From: Phenylobacterium sp.
GTDB lineage: Bacteria; Pseudomonadota; Alphaproteobacteria; Caulobacterales; Caulobacteraceae
Length of the DNA stretch: 41,003 nt
Reading direction: 5' to 3'
Assembly (NCBI RefSeq): GCF_016793225.1
Contig: NZ_JAEUMN010000018.1
Coordinates: 1-41,003, forward strand
Shown: positions 31,988 to 40,284 of the stretch, piece by piece
Numbering within the stretch: position 1 is the stretch's first letter
How the letters are laid out: the number at the start of each line of letters is the position of its first letter
Notes under the pieces: model-generated
What the model was told of the DNA's origin: nothing
What the model saw: only the letters and a program-made list of their open reading frames with translations
Database searches by the model: none
Program-made: the position numbers and the translations under genes

Positions 31988-32353
31988 ATGCTTAAGGAAC
32001 GCCGCCTGGCCGCCCAAGAGGTCGCCACCGCACTCTTCGACGCTGAGACCGCCATCGACGCGGCCCTCAGCAAGACTGCCGCGCTCACCGGTGTGATGCC
32101 GGCGCTGCGCAAGGCCGCCGGCGCCTCGGCGCTGATCGGCCAGGACGCCGTCGAGCGGGCCAGCCAGGCCATCGTGGCCCTCGCTGAAGCCCGCCGCGCC
32201 ATCGTCGAGACCCACAAGGAGCTCAGCGTCGTCCAGGGCCAGATCGGCCTCGGCGCCGTGAAGCTCTCGGGCGACCCGGGCACGGACAAGCCGCCGCCGA
32301 CCGGCGTCGAGCTCGAGCGGACGCGCATGCGGAACCTCCGCATCGCATCCTGA
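31988..32353 (+). CDS. Hypothetical helical protein
   Basis: A 121-residue protein, Ala-rich and largely helical, with long heptad-like stretches (about 5-85: TALFDAETAIDAALSKTAAL; RASQAIVALAEARRAIVE), suggesting a coiled-coil bundle. There is no signal or membrane helix, and the C-terminus is Pro-rich then basic. GGAGAG lies five bases before the ATG. A terminator-like hairpin follows at 32387-32421. I do not recognise a family; phage-associated small proteins have similar helical profiles, but nothing else phage-like is nearby. Confidence 0.7.
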   Translation: MLKERRLAAQEVATALFDAETAIDAALSKTAALTGVMPALRKAAGASALIGQDAVERASQAIVALAEARRAIVETHKELSVVQGQIGLGAVKLSGDPGTDKPPPTGVELERTRMRNLRIAS

Positions 32354-32386
32354 CGGTTTCAAGGAGGCCTGGCCTCTGACAGATTG

Positions 32387-32421
32387 CGGCCCTCGGAGAC
32401 CTCCGGGGGCCGTATTTGTAT
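32387..32421 (+). terminator. Intrinsic terminator-like hairpin
   Basis: CGGCCCTCGGAG (32387-32398) and CTCCGGGGGCCG (32401-32412) form a 12-bp stem with one G-T pair. It is followed by TATTTGTAT. It would end the transcript of the 31988 gene. Its T-rich tail overlaps the only nearby start codon (TTG at 32416) of the next membrane protein. Confidence 0.65.
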
Positions 32422-32844
32422 CAGTTGCCGCATTGGGTCTGGCCGACAGCGCTCCTGACCGTCTGCGCGCTCGCCGTCTGGCGGGGCGGCGATGATGAAC
32501 GTCTGGCCGCGGGCGGCCAGCTCGCCAACTGGGCGCTGACGATCCTCCTCGTCCGCGCCAACGGCGGGACCACCAGCGACGAGACCCAATGGGGCGTGCT
32601 CGCGGCCGACGTCGCGCTGCTGAGCCTTCTGCTCTGGATCGCCCTGCGCAGCCGCCGCTACTGGCCGCTGTTCGCCACCGCCTTCCACCTCCTCGTCGTA
32701 CTGGTCCACTTCGGCAGGATCGTGGACCCGCGCGTCAGCGGGTGGGCCTACCTGACCGCCGGGCTGATCTTCGCCTACCTCGTGCTGATCGCGATCGCCT
32801 ATGGCGCGTGGACCGCGCCGCGCGCGGAGCGCCCGGGCTCCTGA
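32416..32844 (+). CDS. Hypothetical multi-pass membrane protein
   Basis: A 142-residue protein with four to five hydrophobic helices: WVWPTALLTVCALAVW, a weaker segment at LANWALTILLV, VLAADVALLSLLLWIAL, YWPLFATAFHLLVVLVHFG and YLTAGLIFAYLVLIAIAYG. No family is recognised. The start is uncertain: no ATG or GTG is available near the N-terminus, only TTG at 32416 or 32425, and no Shine-Dalgarno is seen. Third-base use supports the frame. It sits directly after a terminator-like hairpin. Confidence 0.62.
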   Translation: MYQLPHWVWPTALLTVCALAVWRGGDDERLAAGGQLANWALTILLVRANGGTTSDETQWGVLAADVALLSLLLWIALRSRRYWPLFATAFHLLVVLVHFGRIVDPRVSGWAYLTAGLIFAYLVLIAIAYGAWTAPRAERPGS

Positions 32845-32924
32845 CCCCTCCCGGCGCCGCGGCGAGGTCGCGGAACAACGGCGCCCCTGGCTGGTTGACG
32901 CCTGTGGATTTGCCGGAGACCCCG

Positions 32925-33716
32925 ATGACGCGTGTTCGAGTTGGCGTGGACGGGGGGCTGCGGATCCTTCGGCTGACCGCCGCCGCCCTGGCCGTCACCG
33001 GCTGCGCGAGCGGCCAAGGCGTCTTCATTGCGGGCGCCGCCGCCGCCGGCGAACGGGCCCAGGAGGACCCGGCGTCGGAGGACGGCGCCATGGGCCCGGG
33101 CGCCTCCACGGTCCTGGCGTCCTCGGGCAATGTGCTGCTGCCGTTCCCGGCGGATGTCGGCGGTCGGCCGGTCGCCTCTGTCCCCGGTCCGGGGCTGGGC
33201 GGAGCCGTCGCCGGGCTGACCGGCCGTGCGCCGGCGGGCGGGGGCCTGGGCGCGGCCGCCGGACCGGGTTCCGCCGCCGTGGGCGTTGCGGCCGGTTCGA
33301 CCCTCGGCTCCACCCTGACCGCCCGCGCCGACCTCCCCGCGGGGCGGGCCGGCGTCGGCGCCGCAGCGACGACGCCCCTGGGCCCCGTGGGCGTAACGGC
33401 GCAGCTCGGCGCGGCGCAGGCCGCGGTCGGGCTGACCGCGCCGGCCGTCTCGGCGGCGGGGGCCCCGCTGGTGACGCTGGCGGGCGGCGCCCTGGGGCGC
33501 GGCGGCGCGCCCGGGGTCATCGCCGGCCCGCGGGTCAGCGGCGCGGCCAACCCCAATGCGATCGTCGGGACGGTGGTGACCAACGCCGCCGGCGCGGTCA
33601 TGCGGATGCAGCCGCCGGCCGGGGGGCAGACCCCTGCGCCGGCTATGTCCGCGGGCGTCCCCGGCAGCCAGACGCTGCGCGCCGTCGTGGGCCGGCTCAC
33701 GCCGCCCGGCGGCTGA
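32925..33716 (+). CDS. Alanine/glycine-rich lipoprotein, possible partner of the TpsB protein
   Basis: A 263-residue protein. The signal LRLTAAALAVTGC ends in a lipobox. The mature part is low-complexity: Ala, Gly, Val, Pro and Thr with loose repeats (GVGAAATTPLGPVGV; AAQAAVGLTAPAV) and a distinct C-terminal piece, NPNAIVGTVVTN. There is no TPS secretion domain. ATG chosen by the signal and by GGAG six bases upstream; the frame is open further 5'. It lies 25 bp before a TpsB-type gene, so an operon is likely. It could be a surface or periplasmic accessory, or an unusual cargo. Confidence 0.72.
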   Translation: MTRVRVGVDGGLRILRLTAAALAVTGCASGQGVFIAGAAAAGERAQEDPASEDGAMGPGASTVLASSGNVLLPFPADVGGRPVASVPGPGLGGAVAGLTGRAPAGGGLGAAAGPGSAAVGVAAGSTLGSTLTARADLPAGRAGVGAAATTPLGPVGVTAQLGAAQAAVGLTAPAVSAAGAPLVTLAGGALGRGGAPGVIAGPRVSGAANPNAIVGTVVTNAAGAVMRMQPPAGGQTPAPAMSAGVPGSQTLRAVVGRLTPPGG

Positions 33717-33741
33717 CGGTACTCCCGCGACAAGGACCGCC

Positions 33742-35358
33742 ATGGCCGCCAAGCTCCTCATTGCGCTCGCGCTCATCTGTGCGCCTGGACTGGCCCTGGC
33801 CCAGACCGCCCCGTCGCGGGTGGTCCCGCCGAACCGCCCGGACCAGACCGCGCCGCCCCGCGCCCCGCGCGGCGGGACGCCCCCGGCGCCGCCCGCCGCC
33901 GCGGCCACCCCGCAGGTCCAGCCGTTCCTGCTGCGGTCGGTCGCCGTCGCAGGGTCCAGCCTTCCGCCGGCGCAGCTCGAGGCCGGCTACCGCCCGTTCA
34001 TCGGCCGGACCGTCGGGGTCGCCGAGCTGCAGCAGATCGCCGACGCGGTCGCCGGCGTCTACGGCGGCAGCGACATCGCGCTCTACACGATCCTCGTCCC
34101 CGACCAGACCTTCGAGGGCGGTCGGCTCGAACTCACCGCGGTCGAGGGGTACGTCGAGGCCGTGACGATCCACGGTGAGCCGGGGCGGGCCCGAGGCCTG
34201 GCCCAGTCGTACCTGCGCCGCCTGGAGGGCCAGCGCCCCCTGAAGCGCAGCACGCTCCAGCGCAGCATCTCGCTCGTCCGGGACATCCCGGGCCTCACCT
34301 CCGACGTCCAGCTGCAGAACGGCGGCCAGCCGGGCGCCGTGCGCGTCGCCGCCACGCTCGACCATCGTCCCGTGCAGTTCGGCCTGGCCGTGAACAACCG
34401 GGGCACGGCCTTCCTGGGCCGCACCCAGGTGCAGGCCGATGTGTACTTCAACAGCCTGCTGCGGCCCGGCGACCAGACGCGGCTCACCTATGCGACGCCC
34501 ACCCGGCCGCGCCGCTTCCAGTTCTATGCGCTCGGCCACAGCCAGCCGCTGAACGCCGACGGCGCGACGCTGCAGGTCAATGCGATCGCCCTGCGCACGC
34601 GGCCGAAGGACACCGCGCTCCTGGGACACGCCTACTCGGCCGGGGTGCAGGTCACCCATCCGATCATCCGCAGTTTCGACCGGGACCTGAGCGTCGGCCT
34701 GGGCCTGGACGGGGTGGACAGCGACAACGCCTTCTTCGGCTTCACGTTCTCGGACGACCGCACCCGGGCGTTGCGCCTGTCGCTGGCCTATTCGCGCTCG
34801 ACCGACAGGAGCCTCTTCGGCGCGAGCGGCGCCGTCAGCCGCGGCATCGCCGGCCTGGGCGCGCGCGCCACCGTGCCCGAGGCCAGCAGGCTCGACTTCA
34901 CCAAGGCCAACGGACGGCTCACCTTTAACCGCACCCTGGCCCAGCCGATCACGCTGCGGCTGACGGGCGCCGGTCAGTACACGGGCGACCGGCTGCCGGC
35001 GTCGGAGCAGTTCGCCCTCGGGGGCGAGGAGTTCGGACGCGCCTTCGAGGCCTCGTTCATCGCCGGCGACTACGGCTACGGCGCCGTCGCCGAGCTGGCC
35101 TGGCGGCCCCCCGCCCCCGTCTCGCTGGCGGGGTCGGAGGCCTACGTCTACGTCGACAGCGGCAAGGTCTGGTACCGCGGCCGCTTCGATCTTCCCACGC
35201 AGTCGGCGAGGCTCTCGTCGGCGGGCGGCGGCGTCCGCGTCGTGGTGGCGTCCCGGGCGATCGTGCAGCTCGAGGCCACCAAGGCGCTGACGAACCCGAT
35301 CCCGGCGCTGGACCGCAGCGACTGGCGGGGCGTCTTCAACATCCGCACGCTGTTCTGA
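33742..35358 (+). CDS. ShlB/FhaC/HecB-family outer-membrane transporter (TpsB)
   Basis: A 538-residue protein. A signal peptide ends at GLALAQ, followed by a Pro-rich stretch (about 22-55). POTRA-type domains follow: PFLLRSVAVAGSSLPPAQLE..., then YTILVPDQTFEGGRLELTAVEGYVEAVTIHG. The C-terminal half is a 16-strand beta-barrel ending in Phe. The L6 loop motif is LGGEEFGRAF with R433. The family secretes large beta-helical TpsA proteins across the outer membrane. No TpsA gene is within the window; the only close partner is the lipoprotein 25 bp upstream. Confidence 0.88.
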   Translation: MAAKLLIALALICAPGLALAQTAPSRVVPPNRPDQTAPPRAPRGGTPPAPPAAAATPQVQPFLLRSVAVAGSSLPPAQLEAGYRPFIGRTVGVAELQQIADAVAGVYGGSDIALYTILVPDQTFEGGRLELTAVEGYVEAVTIHGEPGRARGLAQSYLRRLEGQRPLKRSTLQRSISLVRDIPGLTSDVQLQNGGQPGAVRVAATLDHRPVQFGLAVNNRGTAFLGRTQVQADVYFNSLLRPGDQTRLTYATPTRPRRFQFYALGHSQPLNADGATLQVNAIALRTRPKDTALLGHAYSAGVQVTHPIIRSFDRDLSVGLGLDGVDSDNAFFGFTFSDDRTRALRLSLAYSRSTDRSLFGASGAVSRGIAGLGARATVPEASRLDFTKANGRLTFNRTLAQPITLRLTGAGQYTGDRLPASEQFALGGEEFGRAFEASFIAGDYGYGAVAELAWRPPAPVSLAGSEAYVYVDSGKVWYRGRFDLPTQSARLSSAGGGVRVVVASRAIVQLEATKALTNPIPALDRSDWRGVFNIRTLF

Positions 35359-35385
35359 GCCGCCGGCGCCTGCCGTGGCGGCTCA
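35356..35385. terminator. Palindrome joining two convergent stop codons
   Basis: TGAGCCGCC (35356-35364) and GGCGGCTCA (35377-35385) are perfect complements around 12 bases. The left arm starts with the TpsB TGA; the right arm ends with the comM TGA on the other strand. No T-run follows, so factor-independent termination is uncertain. It may act as a two-way 3' hairpin. Confidence 0.45.
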
Positions 35386-36918
35386 GACCGCGCCGACGGC
35401 GGCGCCCGTCACGCCGCCCGGAGCGACACGGCGGTAGATCAGCGCCTCGGCGACGTGCACCCGGCGCACGGGGCCCGAGCCCTCCAGGTCGGCGATGGTG
35501 CGGGCCAGCCTGAGGGTGCGCGTCCAGCCCCGCGCGGAGAGGCCGCCGACCTCGGCGGCGCGGGCGAGCAGGGCGCGGGCCGGCGGGTCCAGGTCGCAGA
35601 TCGCCTCGAGGAAGTCCCCCTCGGCCTGGGCGTTCAGCGGCGGGCCCCGGTCTCCGGCCCGGTCCGCCATCTGCGAGCGTGCGGCGGCGACCCGGGCGGC
35701 GGCCTCGGCCGTGCCTTCCGCCGGCGGCGGCAGCGCGAGGTCGGCGGCGGTCACCGGCGGGACCTCCACCTGCAGGTCGATCCGGTCCATCAGCGGTCCC
35801 GAGATCCGGCCCTGGTAGTCGGTCTGGCAGCGCGGCGCCCGCCCGCAGGCCCCGCGCCCCGGCCCGCCGTGGCCGCACCGGCAGGGGTTCATGGCCGCCA
35901 CGAGCTGGAACCGCGCCGGATAGCGCACGTGCGCGTTGGCCCGCGCCACCACCACCTCGCCCGTCTCCAGCGGCTGGCGCAGCGAGTCCAGGGCCTGGGC
36001 GCTGAACTCGGGCAGTTCGTCGAGGAACAGGACGCCGTTGTGCGCCAGCGACACCTCGCCGGGCTTGGCCTTCGCGCCGCCGCCCGTGAGCGCCGCCATG
36101 CTGGCCGAGTGATGCGGACTGCGGAACGGCCGCGCGCGGCTGAGCTGGCCCTTGGCGATCAGGCCGGCGATGGAATGGACCATCGAGGTCTCGAGGAGTT
36201 CCGCCGGCGTGAGCGGCGGCAGCAGCCCCGGCAGCCGCGCCGCCATCATCGACTTGCCCGACCCCGGCGGCCCGATGAACGACAGGTTGTGGCCGCCGGC
36301 CGCGGCGATCTCGAGCGCCCGCTTGGCGTTCTCCTGGCCCTTCACATCGCGCAGGTCGGGGACACGGTCGGCGTCCAGCATGTCGCCGGCCCTTGGCGGC
36401 GCCAGAACCTGCGTGCCGCGGAAGTGGTTCACCAGGGCGATCAGCGACGGCGCGGCGATGATCCGCGCGTCCCCCGCCCACGCCGCCTCGGGCCCGCAGG
36501 CCTCCGGGCAGATCAGGCCCAGGCCCAGGCCGCTCGCCGCGACCGCGGCCGGCAGCGCGCCGGCCACCGGCACGATGCGCCCGTCCAGCGAGAGCTCGCC
36601 GACCGCCGCCCAGCCGTCCAGCGCGTCGGCCGGGATGATCCCCATGGCCGCCATCAGGGCCAGCGCGATCGGCAGGTCGTAATGGCTGCCCACCTTCGGC
36701 AGATCGGCGGGCGCGAGATTGGCGACGATGCGCTTGTAGGGCAGCGCCAGCCCCATGCCGGTGAACGCGGCGCGCACCCGCTCGCGGCTCTCGCCCACGG
36801 CCTTGTCGCCCAGACCCACCAGGATGAACGCGCTCTCGCCCCCGACGATCTGGACCTCGCAGTCCACGCGCACGGCCTCGACGCCGCTGAAGGCCAGCGT
36901 CACCACGCGTGCGGCCAT
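35383..36918 (-). CDS. comM: YifB/ComM-family Mg-chelatase-like AAA+ ATPase
   Basis: A 511-residue protein. The N-terminal Lon-protease-like/ChlI domain (about 1-170) has IVGLGDKAVGESRERV-type sequence. The AAA+ core has Walker A GPPGSGKS, Walker B GVLFLDELPEF and the zinc-like NPCRCGHGG loop. A C-terminal lid follows, with SARGWTRTLRLARTIADLEG. ComM is a helicase that drives branch migration during natural transformation. The first codon is the ATG at 36918, with GAGGGG six bases upstream, rather than a TTG at 36924. It is in line with gshB but separated by 132 bp. Confidence 0.94.
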   Translation of the reverse strand: MAARVVTLAFSGVEAVRVDCEVQIVGGESAFILVGLGDKAVGESRERVRAAFTGMGLALPYKRIVANLAPADLPKVGSHYDLPIALALMAAMGIIPADALDGWAAVGELSLDGRIVPVAGALPAAVAASGLGLGLICPEACGPEAAWAGDARIIAAPSLIALVNHFRGTQVLAPPRAGDMLDADRVPDLRDVKGQENAKRALEIAAAGGHNLSFIGPPGSGKSMMAARLPGLLPPLTPAELLETSMVHSIAGLIAKGQLSRARPFRSPHHSASMAALTGGGAKAKPGEVSLAHNGVLFLDELPEFSAQALDSLRQPLETGEVVVARANAHVRYPARFQLVAAMNPCRCGHGGPGRGACGRAPRCQTDYQGRISGPLMDRIDLQVEVPPVTAADLALPPPAEGTAEAAARVAAARSQMADRAGDRGPPLNAQAEGDFLEAICDLDPPARALLARAAEVGGLSARGWTRTLRLARTIADLEGSGPVRRVHVAEALIYRRVAPGGVTGAAVGAV

Positions 36919-36945
36919 CTTCAACCCCTCGTGGACCGGCGAAAG

Positions 36946-36954
36946 TTATCCACA
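36946..36954 (+). promoter_or_regulatory. Perfect DnaA-box consensus (single)
   Basis: TTATCCACA lies in the 132-bp space between comM and gshB. One isolated box does not make an origin; it could be a regulatory or DnaA-titration site. A 9-base match may also be chance. Confidence 0.35.
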
Positions 36955-36992
36955 ACCGAGCATACCGGCAGGGTCAGATCAAGAACAAATTG

Positions 36993-37017
36993 GGAACTTC
37001 GAGGAAACTGATACGTT
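36993..37017 (+). promoter_or_regulatory. EcfG-type promoter motif pointing antisense to gshB
   Basis: GGAAC (36993-36997), 16 bases, CGTT (37014-37017): the same form as at 470-494. It points toward the 3' end of gshB, which lies on the other strand, and no plus-strand gene follows. A stress-induced antisense or small RNA is possible; chance occurrence is also realistic. Confidence 0.35.
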
Positions 37018-37050
37018 TCCGTGACTTCTCGGAGTCTCTTCGACGACGGC

Positions 37051-37998
37051 CTAAGCCTTCCGCCGTAGCGCCTCGACGCGCGCCCACATTACGTCCGTCG
37101 CATCGACGCCGGTGAACCGCTTCAAGGCGACCGCGCCCGTGGGCGACGTGACGTTGATCTCGGTCAGCCACTCGCCGATCACGTCGATGCCGACGAACAT
37201 CAGCCCGCGCGCCTTGAGCTCCGGGCCGATGGTGGCGCAGATCTCCCGGTCCCGCGCCGACAGCTCCACCGGGTGCGCCTCGCCGCCGACGGCGAGGTTG
37301 GAACGGATCTGCCCCTTGGCCGGCACGCGGTTGATGGCGCCCACCGGCTCGCCGTCCACCAGCAGGATGCGCTTGTCGCCCTTGGTCACCGACGGCAGGA
37401 ACTTCTGGACGATGACCGGCTCGCGGCTCAGCTCGGCGTGGATCTCGAGCAGGGCCGACAGGTTGGGGTCGTCCTTCAGGTGCCGCGTGACGCCCGAGCC
37501 GCCCTTGCCGTTCAGCGGCTTCAGCACGATGTCGCCGTGCTTTTCCCGGAACGCGCGGATCGCCTCGCGGTCGTTGGTGATCAGGGTCGGCGGCTGCAGC
37601 TGGGGGAACCGGGTGACGAACAGCTTCTCGGGCGCGCTGCGCACCTCGCGCGGGTTGTTCAGCACCAGCACCTGCGGATGCACGGCCTCCAGGAAGAAGG
37701 TGGCGTCGATGTAGTGCATGTCGAAGGGCGGGTCCTGGCGCATCAGCACCACGTCGAACTCGGTGAGTTCGGCGCGCCGCACCGGCCCGGCCTTGAAGTG
37801 GTCGCCCTTCACGCGGTCGACGGTGATGTCCCGTCCGCGGGCGAAGACGCGGCCTTCCTCCAGCGCCAGCGAGTCCGTCAGGTACACGAACAGCGAATGC
37901 CCCCGCGCCTGGGCCGACTCCATCATCAGGAAGGTCGTGTCGCCCTCGATGTTGATCCCCTCGATGGGGTCCATCTGCACGGCGACCTTGAGCGGCAT
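37051..37998 (-). CDS. gshB: Glutathione synthase
   Basis: A 315-residue ATP-grasp ligase joining gamma-glutamylcysteine and glycine. Family marks are [22 protein letters not shown] at the N-terminus, [45 protein letters not shown] (ATP-binding loop), [29 protein letters not shown], and [17 protein letters not shown] (metal-binding Glu/Asn). Length is standard. It belongs to the conserved minus-strand series rsmI, yraN, SirB1-like, gshB, comM. Confidence 0.97.
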   Translation of the reverse strand: MPLKVAVQMDPIEGINIEGDTTFLMMESAQARGHSLFVYLTDSLALEEGRVFARGRDITVDRVKGDHFKAGPVRRAELTEFDVVLMRQDPPFDMHYIDATFFLEAVHPQVLVLNNPREVRSAPEKLFVTRFPQLQPPTLITNDREAIRAFREKHGDIVLKPLNGKGGSGVTRHLKDDPNLSALLEIHAELSREPVIVQKFLPSVTKGDKRILLVDGEPVGAINRVPAKGQIRSNLAVGGEAHPVELSARDREICATIGPELKARGLMFVGIDVIGEWLTEINVTSPTGAVALKRFTGVDATDVMWARVEALRRKA

Positions 37999-38112
37999 GC
38001 GGGCGTCCTTCGGCGTTGAGGCTCAGCCGACATAGGCCGTCGCGCGGACGAGCGCCACCCAGGAGCCGTCGGGGAAGACGGCCTGCCGCTTGTCGGCAGC
38101 GCGGGCTGGCGC

Positions 38113-38928
38113 TCAGTTCAGCCGCAGCCTCACCCGCTCCCGCTGCGCGCGGGCCGCGAGGGCCGCGCCGCCGTCGAGCGTCGTGGCGCGCTGCAGGGCC
38201 TCCAGGGCCCCCGCCAGCGCCCCCTGCCCCTCGCGCGCCGCGGCCACGTCGAGCCAGGGACGGTGGTCCAGCGGATCCAGCAGGGCGCGGCGCAGGGCGG
38301 CCCGTTCGGCGCGGGCGAAGTCGCCGCCGTTCGTGGCGGTGGCGAAGCAGATGTTCTGCAGCCGCAGCAGGACCGCACGGTCGCTCACGGGCGTCATCAG
38401 CCGGTCCAGGCGGTCGGCGACGTTCGGCGTCAGCCCCGCATGGAGCGCCCGGCGGGTCAGTTCCGACGGCAGCACCACGCGACCTTCCGAGAACGGGTCC
38501 AGCGCCAGCGGCCCTTCGTCGGTCTCGATCCGCAGCAGGAAGTGCCCCGGGAAGTCGACGCCCTGCACCGAGAGCCCGCACCGCCGCGCCGCGTGCAGGT
38601 AGAAGAGCCCGATGGTCACCGCCAGGCCGCGCCGCTTGCCGGCCACCGCCAGCACGTCGGCGTTGTCGGGGTCCTCGAGGGTGAAGAGATCTCCGGACAG
38701 GCCCAGGTCGCCGGCCATGGTCTCGGCGATCGCCTCCTCGGGGCTCTCGCGCTTCAGGCGCTCGCCCAGCCGCTCCACGCCGCGGGCGGCCATCTCCCGC
38801 GCCTGGGCCGGGTCGCGCACCGGGTCCTCGTGGATGGCGCAGGCGATGGCGGCTTCCAGCAGCGGGAACTCCGCGTCGGGCGCGGCCCCCGCTTGCGACA
38901 GGATGGTCTCGGCTTCCTCGCGGTCCAT
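38113..38928 (-). CDS. SirB1/transglutaminase-like family protein with TPR-like tail
   Basis: A 271-residue protein. The N-terminal half is helical, with EFPLLEAAIACAIHEDP. The central SirB1 domain has LAVAGKRRGLAVTIGLFYLHAARRCGLSVQGVDFPGHFLLRI, with the His at the transglutaminase-like site; no matching Cys is evident. The tail (about 190-271) has TPR-like helices (ALLDPLDHRPWLDVAAAREGQG). Function is unclear. The start is ATG at 38928 after GGGGAAC. Another 29 sense codons follow its TGA in frame, down to 38023. Confidence 0.82.
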   Translation of the reverse strand: MDREEAETILSQAGAAPDAEFPLLEAAIACAIHEDPVRDPAQAREMAARGVERLGERLKRESPEEAIAETMAGDLGLSGDLFTLEDPDNADVLAVAGKRRGLAVTIGLFYLHAARRCGLSVQGVDFPGHFLLRIETDEGPLALDPFSEGRVVLPSELTRRALHAGLTPNVADRLDRLMTPVSDRAVLLRLQNICFATATNGGDFARAERAALRRALLDPLDHRPWLDVAAAREGQGALAGALEALQRATTLDGGAALAARAQRERVRLRLN

Positions 38929-38951
38929 GTTCCCCAGGCCCACCGACGGAC

Positions 38952-39323
38952 TCAGCCGCCTCTCCAGGCGTCGGGAATATGCCGGGGAAGGCGGCCGGGC
39001 GCGAGGGCCAGCAGATCGAGCCGAACGCCGCACCCCCTGAGCGCAGGACGATTCGCCGCGATCCCCGCCCCGGCGCGGCGCAGCCGCTCGCGCTGGTCGG
39101 CCGTCACGGTCTCGATCGCCGCCTGCAGGCTCGTCCGGCTCTTCACCTCCACGACGGCAAGCACGTCCCCGCGCTTGGCCAGGAGGTCGATCTCGGCCTG
39201 CGGCGTCTTCAGGCGGAAGCCCAGGATGCGGTAGCCCTTGGCCATCAGCCACACCGCCGCCCACGCCTCGGCCCGGCGGCCCGACCGGCGCGCCTGGGCG
39301 CCGCGCGCCACCCGCACGTTCAT
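38952..39323 (-). CDS. yraN: YraN family protein (UPF0102)
   Basis: A 123-residue nuclease-fold protein. The signature GRRAEAWAAVWLMAKGYRIL, then AEIDLLAKRGDVLAVVEVKSR, gives the restriction-endonuclease-like Asp, Glu and Lys arrangement. Role uncertain, possibly Holliday-junction or DNA-repair related. It starts in an ATGA overlap with rsmI (39320-39323), a very common neighbour in proteobacteria. The start places the conserved block at the normal distance; longer frames upstream are rsmI in another frame. Confidence 0.93.
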   Translation of the reverse strand: MNVRVARGAQARRSGRRAEAWAAVWLMAKGYRILGFRLKTPQAEIDLLAKRGDVLAVVEVKSRTSLQAAIETVTADQRERLRRAGAGIAANRPALRGCGVRLDLLALAPGRLPRHIPDAWRGG

Positions 39324-40198
39324 CGCTTCGGTCCTCCGGGCTTCATGTCCAGCGCCCGCCGGTAGAGCTCGCGGCGGGGCAGCCCCAGGGCCTTGGCGAC
39401 CTCCGCGGCCGCGTCGGCGGGCTTCAGCCGCGAGAGCGCCTCGGCCAGGGCGGCGTCGGCGTCGGCGGCGGTGGCCTCCGCCTCGCGGCCCGGCGCCACC
39501 AGGATCACGATCTCGCCCTTGGGCGCGTCGAGCCGCGGGTCGGCGGCCAGCTCGGCCAGCGGTCCCCTGTAGAAGGTCTCGTACAGCTTGGTGAGCTCGC
39601 GGCAGACCACCGCCTCGCGCGCGCCCAGCACCGCCGCCATGTCCGCCAGGCACTCGGCCAGGCGCGAACCCCCCTCGAAGAACACCAGGGTGGCGCGGAG
39701 TCCCGCCACCTCCTCCAGGAAGGCGCGGCGGGCGGCGGACCGCGACGGCGGAAAGCCCAGGAACAGGAAGCGGTCCGTCGGCAGGCCCGCCGCCGAAAGC
39801 CCCGCCAGCAGGGCCGAGGCGCCGGGGATCGGATGCACCGCGTGGCCCGCCGCGGCGGCCTCCCGCACCAGCCGGTAGCCCGGGTCCGAGATCAGCGGCG
39901 TCCCGGCGTCGCTCACCAGGGCCACGCGGCCGCCGTCGCCGAGCTGCGCCATGGCCTTGGCCCGAGCCCGCTCGGCCGCATGCTCGTCGTGCCGCTCCAG
40001 CCGCGCCGACAGCCCGAAGGCCGACAGCAGCTTGCCCGTCACCCGCGTGTCCTCCGCCAGCACCAGGTCGGCCTGGGCCAGCACGTCCAGGGCGCGCAGG
40101 GTGATGTCCCGCAGGTTCCCGATCGGCGTCGCCACCACGTACAGGCCGGGCGCGAGCGGCGCGTCGTCGAGCGTCGGGGGCGGAAGCGCGCGGGCCAT
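39320..40198 (-). CDS. rsmI: 16S rRNA (cytidine-1402-2'-O)-methyltransferase
   Basis: A 292-residue member of the tetrapyrrole-methylase fold. Marks are GLYVVATPIGNLRDITLRALD, LAEDTRVTGKLL, SDAGTPLISDPGYRLV, PIPGASALLAGL and FLGFPPSRSAARR. It methylates the ribose of C1402 at the decoding centre. The frame opens with TTG at 40234, but the ATG at 40198 is preferred by family start position. It overlaps yraN by ATGA. Confidence 0.95.
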   Translation of the reverse strand: MARALPPPTLDDAPLAPGLYVVATPIGNLRDITLRALDVLAQADLVLAEDTRVTGKLLSAFGLSARLERHDEHAAERARAKAMAQLGDGGRVALVSDAGTPLISDPGYRLVREAAAAGHAVHPIPGASALLAGLSAAGLPTDRFLFLGFPPSRSAARRAFLEEVAGLRATLVFFEGGSRLAECLADMAAVLGAREAVVCRELTKLYETFYRGPLAELAADPRLDAPKGEIVILVAPGREAEATAADADAALAEALSRLKPADAAAEVAKALGLPRRELYRRALDMKPGGPKR

Positions 40199-40284
40199 GG
40201 CGCGAGGGTTCGCCGGAAACGCAACCGCGATCAAGCGGCGCGGACTGGCGCGGGCGAGAAGGTCGGCGTTTCGTAGGAGTCGCC

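Noticed and set aside
36946-36954. DnaA box as part of a replication origin
   Set aside because: Only one box, no cluster, no AT-rich unwinding region of useful length, and no dnaA, parAB or hemE-type neighbours.
35336-36955. A 539-codon frame overlapping comM on the same strand
   Set aside because: It is comM in a shifted frame, Arg/Gly-rich; comM itself has all Walker and zinc-loop motifs.
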